Below, piece after piece: positions 26,142-34,676 of a stretch of DNA of 64,000 nt. The DNA lies in NCBI GenBank assembly GCA_050248275.1, contig JBFWSR010000013.1, positions 36,807 through 100,806 of the forward strand, written 5' to 3'. Origin of the DNA: CAILZL01 sp050248275. Lineage in GTDB: Bacteria; Pseudomonadota; Gammaproteobacteria; Steroidobacterales; Steroidobacteraceae. Under the pieces are notes generated by a model. That model searched no databases. It saw only the letters and a program-made list of their open reading frames with translations, and was not told the DNA's origin. The translations under genes and the position numbers were made by a program. The first letter of the stretch is position 1. Each line of letters begins with the position of its first letter.

Positions 26142-27071
26142 ATGTCCCCAGCCACGTCCTCTGCCCTCAAGAGCCGCCTCACCCAGCTTGAAGAGCTCGA
26201 AGCCGAGAGCATCTTCATCATGCGCGAAGTCGTTGCCGAGTTCGAAAACCCGGTGATGCTGTATTCCATCGGCAAGGACTCTTCGGTGCTGCTGCACCTG
26301 GCGATGAAGGCCTTCCATCCGGCCAAGCCGCCGTTCCCCCTGTTGCACGTGGACACCACCTGGAAATTCCGCGAAATGATCGAGTTTCGCGATCAGCGTA
26401 CCCGCGAGCTGGGTGTGGATCTGCTGATCCATACCAATCCGGAAGGGGCGGGGAACAAGGTGACGCCGTTCACCCACGGCAGCAGCAAGTACACCGACAT
26501 CATGAAGACCGAGGCGCTCAAGCAGGCGCTCAGTCATTACAAGTTCGATGCGGCATTCGGCGGTGCGCGTCGCGATGAGGAAAAGTCGCGTGCCAAGGAA
26601 CGGGTGTTTTCGTTCCGCGATGCCAATCATCGCTGGGACCCACGCAATCAGCGTCCCGAGCTGTGGAAGATCTATAACAGCCGCATCAACAAGGGTGAAA
26701 GCATCCGTGTGTTCCCGCTGTCCAACTGGACCGAGCTGGACATCTGGATGTATATCCACAAGGAACACATTCCCATCGTGCCGCTGTATTACGCCAAGCA
26801 GCGGCCCATCGTGCGTCGTGACGGCATGATGATCATGGTGGATGATGAACGGTTGCCGCTGAATCCTGGCGAGCACCCGGTGATGGAACAGGTGCGCTTC
26901 CGCACGTTGGGCTGCTATCCACTGACTGGAGCCATGCATTCTGAAGCCGCCACCCTGGAAGACATCATTGGCGAAATGCTGGAAAGCCGCACTTCCGAGC
27001 GTCAGGGCCGGGCCATCGACCACGACCAGTCAGGCTCGATGGAAAAGAAGAAAAAGGAAGGATACTTCTAA
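26142..27071 (+). CDS. cysD: Sulfate adenylyltransferase subunit 2
   Basis: Adenylyl-transferring subunit of ATP sulfurylase; with CysN it makes adenosine 5'-phosphosulfate from ATP and sulfate. The 309-residue protein has the PP-loop YSIGKDSSVLLHLAMKAF, LLHVDTTWKFREM, and the CysD-typical FGGARRDEEKSRAKERVFSF. RFRTLGCYPLTGA is also conserved. It is separated from cysNC by a perfect palindrome at 27081-27134. Confidence 0.96.
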   Translation: MSPATSSALKSRLTQLEELEAESIFIMREVVAEFENPVMLYSIGKDSSVLLHLAMKAFHPAKPPFPLLHVDTTWKFREMIEFRDQRTRELGVDLLIHTNPEGAGNKVTPFTHGSSKYTDIMKTEALKQALSHYKFDAAFGGARRDEEKSRAKERVFSFRDANHRWDPRNQRPELWKIYNSRINKGESIRVFPLSNWTELDIWMYIHKEHIPIVPLYYAKQRPIVRRDGMMIMVDDERLPLNPGEHPVMEQVRFRTLGCYPLTGAMHSEAATLEDIIGEMLESRTSERQGRAIDHDQSGSMEKKKKEGYF

Positions 27072-27080
27072 GGGGTTTTT

Positions 27081-27134
27081 GTAGATCAGGCTTCAGCCTG
27101 ACTTTTATGCATGTCAGGCTGAAGCCTGATCTAC
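27081..27134. repeat. Perfect 22-bp-arm palindrome between cysD and cysNC
   Basis: The arm 27081-27102 (starting GTAGATCAGG) is the exact reverse complement of 27113-27134 (ending CCTGATCTAC), with a 10-nt loop. Each arm also contains a smaller palindrome, CAGGCTTCAGCCTG, so cruciform or nested hairpins are possible. It lies 9 bases after the cysD stop and 12 before the chosen cysNC start. It is a REP-like element; in RNA it could shape the CysD:CysNC ratio or protect the 3' end of cysD. It lacks a following U-run, so it is not a classical terminator. Confidence 0.85.
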
Positions 27135-27146
27135 GTGAGATATGAC

Positions 27147-29060
27147 ATGACTGCGCTTGCTGCCAATACCAATCAGGTTCGCCAATTCATCACTCGTCAG
27201 GAAACCAAGGGCCTGTTGCGCTTCATCACCTGCGGCAGCGTCGATGACGGCAAGAGTTCGCTCATCGGTCGTCTGCTGCACGATTCGCAGAAAATCCTCG
27301 AAGACCACATGGCGGCGGTGAAGGCCGACAGTCAGCGCTGGGGTACGCAGGGCGAGGAAGTCGATCTCGCCTTGCTGGTGGACGGCCTGCAGGCCGAGCG
27401 CGAGCAGGGCATCACCATCGATGTGGCGTATCGCTACTTCGATACCGAGCGTCGCAAATTCATCATTGCCGATACGCCGGGGCATGAACAGTACACCCGC
27501 AACATGGCCACCGGCGCTTCCACCGCCGATCTGGCCGTGATCCTCGTGGACGCGGCGCGCGGCGTGCAGGTGCAGACGCGCCGGCATAGTTTCATCGTAT
27601 CGCTGCTGGGCATCCGTCATGTCATCGTGGCGGTCAACAAGATGGACCTGGTCAATTACGACCAGAAGGTGTTCCAGAACATTGCCGCCGAGTGTCGCCA
27701 CTTCATGCGTAGTCTGGGCATTCAGGATTTGCGCGTGGTGCCGGTGTCGGCGCTCAAGGGCGACAATGTGGTCAAGCGTTCCACCCGCATGTCCTGGTAT
27801 GAAGGCCAGCCGCTGCTGGAAATCCTGGATACCGTGGATGTCAGCGACGACATTGCCGAGGACCTGCGCTTTCCGGTGCAACTGGTCAGCCGTCCCCATG
27901 CCGATTTCCGTGGTTATCAGGGCACGATTGTCGCCGGTCATGTGCGCGTCGGCGATCAGGTCATGTCGCTGCCGTCGCGCAAGACCAGCAAGGTCAGGGA
28001 AATCGTCACCTACGACGGCAATCTGAGCGAGGCTGCGGCGCCGATGGCTGTCACCATCACGCTCGAGGACGAGATCGACATCGCGCGTGGCGACCTGCTG
28101 GCGCACCCCGATCGCGCGCCCACCGTGGCGCGCGAGTTCGATGCGCATCTCATCTGGATGGCCGAGCAGCCGTTGCTGCCGGGCAAGCAGTATGAATTCA
28201 AGATCAGCAATCAGTACGTACGCGGCACGGTGCAGCGCATCGAATATCGCGTCGATGTGAACGATCTGTCGCGTCATGCGGCCGGCGAGCTCAAGCTCAA
28301 CGAGATTGCCGTGTGCAAGATTGCGCTGAATCAGGCGGTGGCCTATGACGTGTATGACCTGTGCCGCGAAACCGGCAGCTTCATCGTGGTCGATCGCCTG
28401 AACAACGCCACCGCAGGTGCGGGCATGATTCGTCGCAGCGCGACGGTCAAGGCGCATGAAGTGCATGGCAATGTTTACAGCGAACGTCTGGAAATCACCC
28501 GCCAGCAGCGCGCCAACCAGAAAAGCCAGCAACCCTGCATTCTGTGGTTCACAGGGCTGTCAGGTGCCGGTAAATCGACCGTTGCCAATGCGGTGGAACA
28601 GGAGCTGTTCCGGCGCGGTTATCACAGCTATCTGCTGGATGGCGACAATGTTCGTCACGGGCTCAATCGCGATCTGGGCTTCTCGGACAGTGAGCGGGTC
28701 GAGAACATCCGCCGCATCGGTGAAGTGGCGCGCCTGTTCGTCGATGCCGGTCTGATCGTGTTGACCGCTTTCATCTCGCCATTCCGCAGCGACCGGCGTC
28801 TGGTGCGCGATCTGGTGGAAGCCGGCGAGTTCATCGAGGTGTACGTCAGCACGCCGCTGGAAGTCTGCGAGAACCGTGATCCCAAGGGTTTGTATACCCG
28901 TGCGCGCCAGGGCCAGATCCAGCATTTCACCGGTATCAGCTCGCCTTACGAGGCCCCCGAAGCGGCCGAGATTGTGCTCGACACTTCAAAGCTGCATGTC
29001 GATGATTGCGTTGCCAGGATCATCGAGTATCTTGAAGCGTCCGGGCGGTTGAAATTGTAG
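27147..29060 (+). CDS. cysNC: Bifunctional sulfate adenylyltransferase subunit 1 / adenylylsulfate kinase
   Basis: Fusion of the GTPase subunit of ATP sulfurylase (CysN) with APS kinase (CysC), giving PAPS from APS. The GTPase part has the G1 loop GSVDDGKSSLIGRL, G3 DTPGHEQYTRN and G4 NKMDLV, followed by EF-Tu-like beta-barrels. The kinase part begins near residue 466 with the P-loop FTGLSGAGKSTVANA and continues DGDNVRHGLNRDLGFS. ATG 27147 is preferred over GTG 27135, which directly abuts the palindrome stem; neither has a strong ribosome site. The 637 residues match Pseudomonas/Xanthomonas-type CysNC. PAPS serves cysteine synthesis and could also serve glycan sulfation, though no sulfotransferase is seen here. 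Confidence 0.95.
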   Translation: MTALAANTNQVRQFITRQETKGLLRFITCGSVDDGKSSLIGRLLHDSQKILEDHMAAVKADSQRWGTQGEEVDLALLVDGLQAEREQGITIDVAYRYFDTERRKFIIADTPGHEQYTRNMATGASTADLAVILVDAARGVQVQTRRHSFIVSLLGIRHVIVAVNKMDLVNYDQKVFQNIAAECRHFMRSLGIQDLRVVPVSALKGDNVVKRSTRMSWYEGQPLLEILDTVDVSDDIAEDLRFPVQLVSRPHADFRGYQGTIVAGHVRVGDQVMSLPSRKTSKVREIVTYDGNLSEAAAPMAVTITLEDEIDIARGDLLAHPDRAPTVAREFDAHLIWMAEQPLLPGKQYEFKISNQYVRGTVQRIEYRVDVNDLSRHAAGELKLNEIAVCKIALNQAVAYDVYDLCRETGSFIVVDRLNNATAGAGMIRRSATVKAHEVHGNVYSERLEITRQQRANQKSQQPCILWFTGLSGAGKSTVANAVEQELFRRGYHSYLLDGDNVRHGLNRDLGFSDSERVENIRRIGEVARLFVDAGLIVLTAFISPFRSDRRLVRDLVEAGEFIEVYVSTPLEVCENRDPKGLYTRARQGQIQHFTGISSPYEAPEAAEIVLDTSKLHVDDCVARIIEYLEASGRLKL

Positions 29061-29127
29061 AACGGGTTTCAAAACCGCTCCTCCGTATCAAATGCCTGTT
29101 ACGGGCAGGTTTGAAATCTGTCCCTAC
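29057..29127. repeat. Imperfect palindromic intergenic repeat
   Basis: Two TTTCAAA/TTTGAAA-centred imperfect hairpins face each other between cysNC and manC: GGGTTTCAAAACCGC around 29064-29078, and GGCAGGTTTGAAATCTGTCC around 29104-29123. The outer ends GTAG and CTAC also pair. It resembles a decayed dispersed repeat rather than a terminator, since no U-run follows. Confidence 0.5.
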
Positions 29128-29152
29128 GCAAATTTTCGAAGGAAGTCGAGCC

Positions 29153-30592
29153 ATGTTGATTCCCGTGATCTTGTCCGGCGGTTCGGGCACGCGTCTGTGG
29201 CCGTTATCACGAGAGCTGTACCCTAAACAGCTATTGTCGCTGGTGGGCAAGGGAACCATGCTGCAGGAGACGCTGGCGCGCGTGAAGGATGTGGCCGATG
29301 TCGCATCGCCCGTGGTGGTCTGCAACGAAAGCCACCGTTTCCTGGTGGCCGAGCAGTTGCGACAGTCCAAGATCGCAGCCAGCGCCATTCTGCTTGAACC
29401 CATCGGGCGCAATACTGCGCCGGCCGTGGCGGTGGCTGCGCTGTCAGCGCTGGATGCTGCAGGGAATGCCGAGGACCCCGTGCTGCTGGTGTTGCCCGCC
29501 GATCACGTGATTCGCGATGTGCCTGCGTTTCAGGTGGCCATCCAGGTGGGGCGCAAGGCGGCGGAAGCAGGACAACTGGTGACCTTCGGTGTGGTGCCTG
29601 CCAAACCCGAGACCGGTTATGGCTATATCCGCCGGGGCGAAGGGGCCGGTCCGGCTTACCCGGTGGCGCAATTCGTCGAAAAGCCCAATCTGGCGACTGC
29701 CCAGGAGTATTTGGCATCGGGTCGCTACTACTGGAACAGCGGCATGTTCATGTTCCGTGCGCGCGCCTTCCTGGACGAGCTGCGGCAGCACGCGCCCGCC
29801 ATGCACGATGCCTGCGTGGCGGCGTTTGCCGGCGCCAGGCATGATCTGGACTTCACCCGGCTACCGACGGCGGAATTTACTGCCTGTCCCAGTGATTCCA
29901 TCGACTATGCCGTGATGGAAAAAACCCATAAAGCCGTGGTGGTGCCGTTGGATGCCGGTTGGAGCGACGTGGGCTCCTGGTCGGCGTTGCATGAGGCCAT
30001 TCCGGCCGATGCAGCGGGCAATGTCAGCATCGGTGATGTGCTGGTCAGCGATTCGCAGGGCTGTTACCTGCATGCCACCCATCGTTTGGTGGCCACCGTC
30101 GGCCTTAAGGATCATGTGGTGGTCGAAACCAAGGATGCAGTGATGGTGGTGCCGCGAGACCGGGTGCAGGACGTCAAGGCTCTGGTGAGCGAACTGAAGA
30201 AACAGGGGCGCTACGAAACATCCCTGCATCGCGAAGTGTTTCGCCCCTGGGGAAGCTACGACAGCATCGATGCCGGCGACCGTTTCCAGGTGAAGCGTCT
30301 GGTGGTCAATCCGGGCGCTACTCTGTCGCTGCAGTTGCATCACCACCGGGCAGAGCACTGGGTGGTGGTGTCAGGTACGGCGCGCATTACTTGTGGGGAC
30401 AAGGTGTTTCTGCTGGAAGAAAACCAATCCACCTACATTCCCATCGGCGCCAAGCATCGGATCGACAATCCCGGCAAGATTCCTCTGCACATCATCGAAG
30501 TGCAGTCGGGGGCCTATCTGGGTGAAGACGATATTGTGCGTTTCGAGGACGCGTACGGCCGCGAAGGTGAGAAGCCAGTCGGGCGCGGTTGA
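29153..30592 (+). CDS. manC: Mannose-1-phosphate guanylyltransferase / mannose-6-phosphate isomerase
   Basis: Type II bifunctional enzyme that makes mannose-6-phosphate from fructose-6-phosphate and GDP-mannose from mannose-1-phosphate. Its 479 residues match AlgA/ManC. The nucleotidyltransferase signature SGGSGTRLWPLSRELYPKQ is at the N-terminus, with the GDP-mannose motif FVEKP in the middle. The C-terminal cupin domain carries the metal site QLHHHRAEHW and the end IIEVQSG. ATG 29153 is chosen because GAAGGAAG lies just upstream. A rho-independent terminator follows the gene. Confidence 0.95.
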   Translation: MLIPVILSGGSGTRLWPLSRELYPKQLLSLVGKGTMLQETLARVKDVADVASPVVVCNESHRFLVAEQLRQSKIAASAILLEPIGRNTAPAVAVAALSALDAAGNAEDPVLLVLPADHVIRDVPAFQVAIQVGRKAAEAGQLVTFGVVPAKPETGYGYIRRGEGAGPAYPVAQFVEKPNLATAQEYLASGRYYWNSGMFMFRARAFLDELRQHAPAMHDACVAAFAGARHDLDFTRLPTAEFTACPSDSIDYAVMEKTHKAVVVPLDAGWSDVGSWSALHEAIPADAAGNVSIGDVLVSDSQGCYLHATHRLVATVGLKDHVVVETKDAVMVVPRDRVQDVKALVSELKKQGRYETSLHREVFRPWGSYDSIDAGDRFQVKRLVVNPGATLSLQLHHHRAEHWVVVSGTARITCGDKVFLLEENQSTYIPIGAKHRIDNPGKIPLHIIEVQSGAYLGEDDIVRFEDAYGREGEKPVGRG

Positions 30593-30610
30593 TCTAGACA
30601 TAGTTCGAGC

Positions 30611-30641
30611 AAAAAGGCGCACGATTTTCGTGCGCTTTTTT
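30611..30641 (+). terminator. Rho-independent terminator after manC
   Basis: An 8-bp perfect stem, GCGCACGA (30617-30624) with TCGTGCGC (30628-30635), closes a 3-nt TTT loop and is followed by a run of six T. An A-tract precedes the stem, so the element may work in both directions. It ends the run of genes that includes cysDNC and manC and isolates manB. Confidence 0.85.
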
Positions 30642-30760
30642 ATTTAACAGGTCATTCATGGAAGCTTGGGTGATCCGCCGCAATGCGCATTGCCCGGTGC
30701 TGAATCTGCCGCCACAATGGGACAACCAATTCACGCTGTTGATCAGGGAATCTCATCGCC

Positions 30761-32122
30761 ATGACTGCTATTGCCGGATTCAAGGCCTATGACCTGCGCG
30801 GTCGTATCCCGTCCGAACTGAACCCCCAGGTGGCCTATCGCGTGGGCCGCGCCTACGCAGAGTGGTTGAAGCCCAAGCGGGTCATCGTCGGGCGTGATAT
30901 CCGTCTGTCGAGTCAGGAACTGTGCGAGGCCCTGACGCGTGGCCTGCTGGATTCGGGTGTGGACGTGTATGACATTGGCCTCTGCGGCACCGAAGGCGTG
31001 TATTTCGCGACCTTTGCCGAGAAGATGGACGGCGGCATCATGGTCACGGCCAGTCACAACCCGCCGGACTACAACGGCATGAAGTTCGTGCGTAAGCAGT
31101 CCAGGCCCATCAGTGGCGACACAGGATTACAGGAGATCAAGAAGATTGCCGATGCGGATGCTTACACCGCACCGGCGCGCAAGGGCGAGCTGCATCAGCT
31201 GAATACCTGGGAAAAGTACATCGAGCACCTGCGTTCCTATCTGGATACGTCCAGGCTCAAGAAGTTGAAAGTGGTGGTCAATGCCGGCAACGGCGGCGCT
31301 GGCGCAGTGGTGGACAGTCTGGAAAAATACCTGCCATTCGAGTTCATCAAGATTCATCACAATCCTGATGGCACGTTCCCGAACGGCGTGCCGAACCCGA
31401 TGCTGGAAGAAAACCGTGCTTCCACCATCAAGGCGATCAAAGAAAACAAGGCAGACCTCGGCATCGCCTGGGATGGCGACTACGACCGCTGTTTCCTGTT
31501 CGACGAACGCGGCGAGTTCATTGAAGGCTATTACATCGTCGGCCTGCTGGCGTCGGTGTTTCTCAAGCGCGAGCCGGGCGCACGCATCGTTCACGATCCG
31601 CGCCTGACCTGGGCGACACTGGACATCGTCAAGTCATTGGGCGGCAAGGCCGTGCAATGCAAGTCCGGTCATGCCTTCATGAAGGATGTCATGCGTCAGC
31701 AGGACGCCATCTATGGCGGCGAAATGAGTGCGCATCATTATTTCCGGGCTTTCGGCTATTGCGACAGCGGCCAGATTCCCTGGCTGGTGGTGACGCAGTT
31801 GTTGTGCGAGACTGGCAAGAGCCTGTCTTCGCTGGTAGGCGAACGCATCGCCGCCTTCCCGGCCAGCGGTGAGATCAATCGCAAGGTGGCGGATGCCAAG
31901 GCGACGATCAAGAAGATTGAAGACCACTACAAGCCGAGCGCGGTGTCGGTGGATTACACGGATGGTCTGTCGCTGGAGTATGCCGACTGGCGCTTCAATC
32001 TGCGTTCCTCCAACACCGAGCCTTTGCTGCGTCTGAACGTGGAAAGCCGTGGCAATGCGGCCCTGATGCAGACCAGGACGGCGGAACTGCTGGCCATGAT
32101 TGGCGGCGAAGCAGCGCACTGA
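30761..32122 (+). CDS. manB: Phosphomannomutase / phosphoglucomutase
   Basis: Interconverts hexose-6-phosphates and hexose-1-phosphates, supplying mannose-1-phosphate to ManC and possibly glucose-1-phosphate to RmlA. The 453-residue protein has the phosphoserine loop VTASHNPPDYNGMK, the magnesium loop GIAWDGDYDRCF, the sugar-binding loop GGEMSAHHYFR, and the C-terminal phosphate loop LRSSNTEPLLRLN, in the order seen in AlgC/ManB. It starts 120 bp past the manC terminator and is therefore likely to have its own promoter. Confidence 0.95.
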   Translation: MTAIAGFKAYDLRGRIPSELNPQVAYRVGRAYAEWLKPKRVIVGRDIRLSSQELCEALTRGLLDSGVDVYDIGLCGTEGVYFATFAEKMDGGIMVTASHNPPDYNGMKFVRKQSRPISGDTGLQEIKKIADADAYTAPARKGELHQLNTWEKYIEHLRSYLDTSRLKKLKVVVNAGNGGAGAVVDSLEKYLPFEFIKIHHNPDGTFPNGVPNPMLEENRASTIKAIKENKADLGIAWDGDYDRCFLFDERGEFIEGYYIVGLLASVFLKREPGARIVHDPRLTWATLDIVKSLGGKAVQCKSGHAFMKDVMRQQDAIYGGEMSAHHYFRAFGYCDSGQIPWLVVTQLLCETGKSLSSLVGERIAAFPASGEINRKVADAKATIKKIEDHYKPSAVSVDYTDGLSLEYADWRFNLRSSNTEPLLRLNVESRGNAALMQTRTAELLAMIGGEAAH

Positions 32123-32136
32123 GGCGTTAGTGTGGT

Positions 32137-32164
32137 TGACCGCCACTACGATGAGTGGCGGTCA
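32137..32164. repeat. Hairpin downstream of manB
   Basis: A perfect 10-bp inverted repeat, TGACCGCCAC (32137-32146) with GTGGCGGTCA (32155-32164), with an 8-nt loop, starts 15 bases after the manB stop. It could act as a 3' stabilising or weak terminating hairpin. No U-run follows, so intrinsic termination is uncertain. Confidence 0.55.
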
Positions 32165-32246
32165 CTGCTGATTCCGGTTTCACCTGCTTGGCTTGGGTGG
32201 TGTGGGCCGGCGAAGATTTCCAGAACAATGACGATCCGGGTGTGGC

Positions 32247-34391
32247 ATGGCCGGCGGAAGCACGGGTTGGATACTGGCATTTCGCAATTGGCTGGTATCG
32301 GTCGCCAGGGGCCGATCCGGATGGATCAGTCATGACCGCATCGCCCTGCTGGAGGCACAACAGGCCGTACTCAAGCAGATCGCGGCGGGCAGTCCGCTGC
32401 AACAGTCTTTGGATCGCATCTGCCGCTTCGTGGAAGAGCTGGATGCACCGGCGCTGTGTTCGGTAGTGCTGTTGGAGGCGGACAAATATCTGCGCACCCT
32501 CTCCGCGCCCAGCCTGCCCCCGGCGTATTCAGCGGCCATAGACGGCATGGAAATCGGTCCCCAGGCGGGCTCCTGCGGCACCGCCATGTGGCGACGGCAG
32601 ACGGTGGTGGTCAGTGATATCGAGCGGGACCCGCTGTGGCGGGACTATCGGGCGGTCGCCAGACAGCACGGCTTGCGCGCCTGCTGGTCCAGGCCGATTT
32701 TTGGCGCTGCTGGCAAGTTGCTGGGTTCCTTCGCCCTGTATGACCGCGCGCCCAGCCTGCCTTCGGCCCGGGCTCATGAAATCATGGAGGTGGCCGCAGG
32801 GTTGGCGGCGGTGGCGATCGAGCGCGCCATACTGGATGAGCAATTGTCCATCAGTCGCAGTCGTTACGAGCTGGCGCAACGCGTGGCCAGACTGGCGCTG
32901 TGGCAGCGCGATTTCAAGACCGGGCAAATCTATTGGTCGCCGGAATTTCGCAGCATGCTGGATCTGCCGGAGGATGTTCAGCCGGCGTTGCAGCTCGGTT
33001 ACGAGCGTGTGCTCGAACAGGACCGGCCTCGACTTGTTGCCATGCATGAGCAGGCGGCGCGTACCGGGCGTTCTTACGAGATCCAGTATCAGGTGCGCTG
33101 GCGGGACGGTACGCTGCGCCATGTCAGCGAACGGGGCGGCGCTTCCCATGCTGCCGATGGCTCGTTGCAGGCGCTGGCTGCTGCCGTACAGGATGAAACC
33201 GAACGTCACGATGCCACAGTGAAGCTGGCAGCACTGGCGCAGGCGGCGCAGCAGGTCAACTCACAACGGTCGCTGCCTCGATTGTTGAGTTTCGTTGCCG
33301 GTAGCGCTCGGGAGCTCTCCGGCGCGCAGTTTGCCTGCGTGTCCATCCGTCATGGCACCGTCAATCTTTCCGAAAGCAATGGCGTTGCTCCTGATCATGC
33401 ACAGCATGAGTTGCCTGCTCGCGTGTGGACGTTGCTGCAATCACATCAGGGCGAGCCGCAGCCATTGTGTTATTTACGCGGTCAGCATGAAGATTCCCTG
33501 CTGCAGCGAGGCTGGTGGAGCATGCCGTTGCATGCCCATGATGGCGCAGTGCTGGGTTTTCTGGCGGTAGCCGATAAATCGAGCGGCGATTTCGGCGAAG
33601 AAGATGAAGGTATGTTGCGTCAGCTCGCCGATATTGCCGCCATCAGCGTGGAGAACATGCTGCTGTATGCCGATCTGGAAGCACGGGTACGTGAACGCAC
33701 CCACGAACTGGAACAGTCGAATCGTGATCTGGAAGCATTCAGCTATTCCGTATCGCACGATCTGCGCAGTCCATTACGCGCTATCGACGGTTTTGCCAGC
33801 TTGCTGGAACAGGAACATGCGGCGCAACTCGATACAGAGGCGCTGGACTATCTGCAACGCATCAATGCGTCCATTCGACGCATGTCCAATTTGATTGATG
33901 ATCTGCTGGAACTGGGGCGGGTAGGGCGCATGGCCATGACCCGTGAGCCGGTGGATCTCTCCGCGCTGGCGGCGGCTTGCGCAATGCGCGTTGCCGAGCA
34001 GTATCCCGAGCGGCAGGTGCAGCTGGAAATCTCGCCAGGAATGACGGTAGCGGCCGACGCCCGCCTGATGGAAGTCGTGCTGACCAACCTGCTCGACAAT
34101 GCCTGGAAGTTCACCCGTGATCAGTCTCCGGCGCAGGTCACAGTGGGCGCCGAAATGCGCGCGGGCGAGCAGATGTATTACGTGGCCGATAACGGAGCAG
34201 GATTCGATCCACGCCACACCGAACAGCTGTTCGGTGCATTCCAGCGGCTGCATAGCGCGGCCGAGTTTCCCGGCACCGGCGTGGGTCTGGCAACGGTCCA
34301 GCGCATCATCCATCGTCACGGCGGCCAGATATTCGCCGAGGGGACACCGGGCGGCGGCGCCAGAGTGTTTTTTACCATCCCTGCGAGATGA
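32247..34391 (+). CDS. Cytoplasmic GAF-PAS-GAF sensor histidine kinase
   Basis: A 714-residue sensor kinase without membrane segments. In order: a GAF domain at about 35-195 (with GSCGTAMWRRQTVVVSDIE), a PAS domain with PAC-like end at about 200-320, a second GAF at about 330-475, a coiled linker (RVRERTHELEQSN), HisKA with phospho-acceptor His504 in SYSVSHDLRSPLRAIDGF, and HATPase_c with the N-box LTNLLDNAWKF and G-boxes DNGAGFDP and GTGVGLA. No receiver domain is attached and no response regulator is encoded nearby, so its output is unknown. It resembles the phytochrome-type HisKA kinases, but no bilin-binding cysteine region is evident. Confidence 0.9.
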   Translation: MAGGSTGWILAFRNWLVSVARGRSGWISHDRIALLEAQQAVLKQIAAGSPLQQSLDRICRFVEELDAPALCSVVLLEADKYLRTLSAPSLPPAYSAAIDGMEIGPQAGSCGTAMWRRQTVVVSDIERDPLWRDYRAVARQHGLRACWSRPIFGAAGKLLGSFALYDRAPSLPSARAHEIMEVAAGLAAVAIERAILDEQLSISRSRYELAQRVARLALWQRDFKTGQIYWSPEFRSMLDLPEDVQPALQLGYERVLEQDRPRLVAMHEQAARTGRSYEIQYQVRWRDGTLRHVSERGGASHAADGSLQALAAAVQDETERHDATVKLAALAQAAQQVNSQRSLPRLLSFVAGSARELSGAQFACVSIRHGTVNLSESNGVAPDHAQHELPARVWTLLQSHQGEPQPLCYLRGQHEDSLLQRGWWSMPLHAHDGAVLGFLAVADKSSGDFGEEDEGMLRQLADIAAISVENMLLYADLEARVRERTHELEQSNRDLEAFSYSVSHDLRSPLRAIDGFASLLEQEHAAQLDTEALDYLQRINASIRRMSNLIDDLLELGRVGRMAMTREPVDLSALAAACAMRVAEQYPERQVQLEISPGMTVAADARLMEVVLTNLLDNAWKFTRDQSPAQVTVGAEMRAGEQMYYVADNGAGFDPRHTEQLFGAFQRLHSAAEFPGTGVGLATVQRIIHRHGGQIFAEGTPGGGARVFFTIPAR

Positions 34392-34432
34392 CCCTGCCGG
34401 GACGGCTCCCAACACAACGCACCCCTAGAACA

Positions 34433-34507
34433 GGGCGGTTAGCTCAGCGGTAGAGCACTGCTTTCACACGGCAGGGGTCACAGGTTCAAACCCTGTACCG
34501 CCCACCA
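34433..34507 (+). tRNA. tRNA-Val(CAC)
   Basis: A complete 75-nt tRNA with encoded CCA. The acceptor arm GGGCGGT (34433-34439) pairs with ACCGCCC (34497-34503). The D-arm is GCTCAGCGGTAGAGC, the anticodon arm is CTGCT-TTCACAC-GGCAG with anticodon CAC (valine, GUG codons), and the T-arm is ACAGGTTCAAACCCTGT. It lies between the histidine kinase and gltX. Confidence 0.95.
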
Positions 34508-34676
34508 TAATCCTTCTTCTGGCTGCTTCTTTCTCGGATCTGGCGTAGGGAGAAGTAGTGACCCCGGAAAGGGCGCATCGGCGTCCTTCGCCCCGCCAAA
34601 GCGGGCCGGGTTTATTGCTTCTGTTCTTGCCTGTGCGCGGTAAGTAACCAGCAATGACCTGTTTCCGGTGGCCCGC

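Noticed and set aside
25974..27023. 349-codon frame antisense to cysD
   Set aside because: Same shadow effect opposite a well-supported gene.
27114..28532. 472-codon frame antisense to cysNC
   Set aside because: Complete shadow of a conserved gene, His/Gln/Arg-rich low-information protein, no recognised motif.
30658..30792. 44-codon frame between the manC terminator and manB
   Set aside because: Overlaps the manB start, has no domain and only a weak start context; more likely the untranslated leader of manB.
34433..34507. tRNA-Val as an integration site for a genomic island
   Set aside because: No integrase, no repeated 3' tRNA fragment and no island boundary were found next to it; gltX follows directly.
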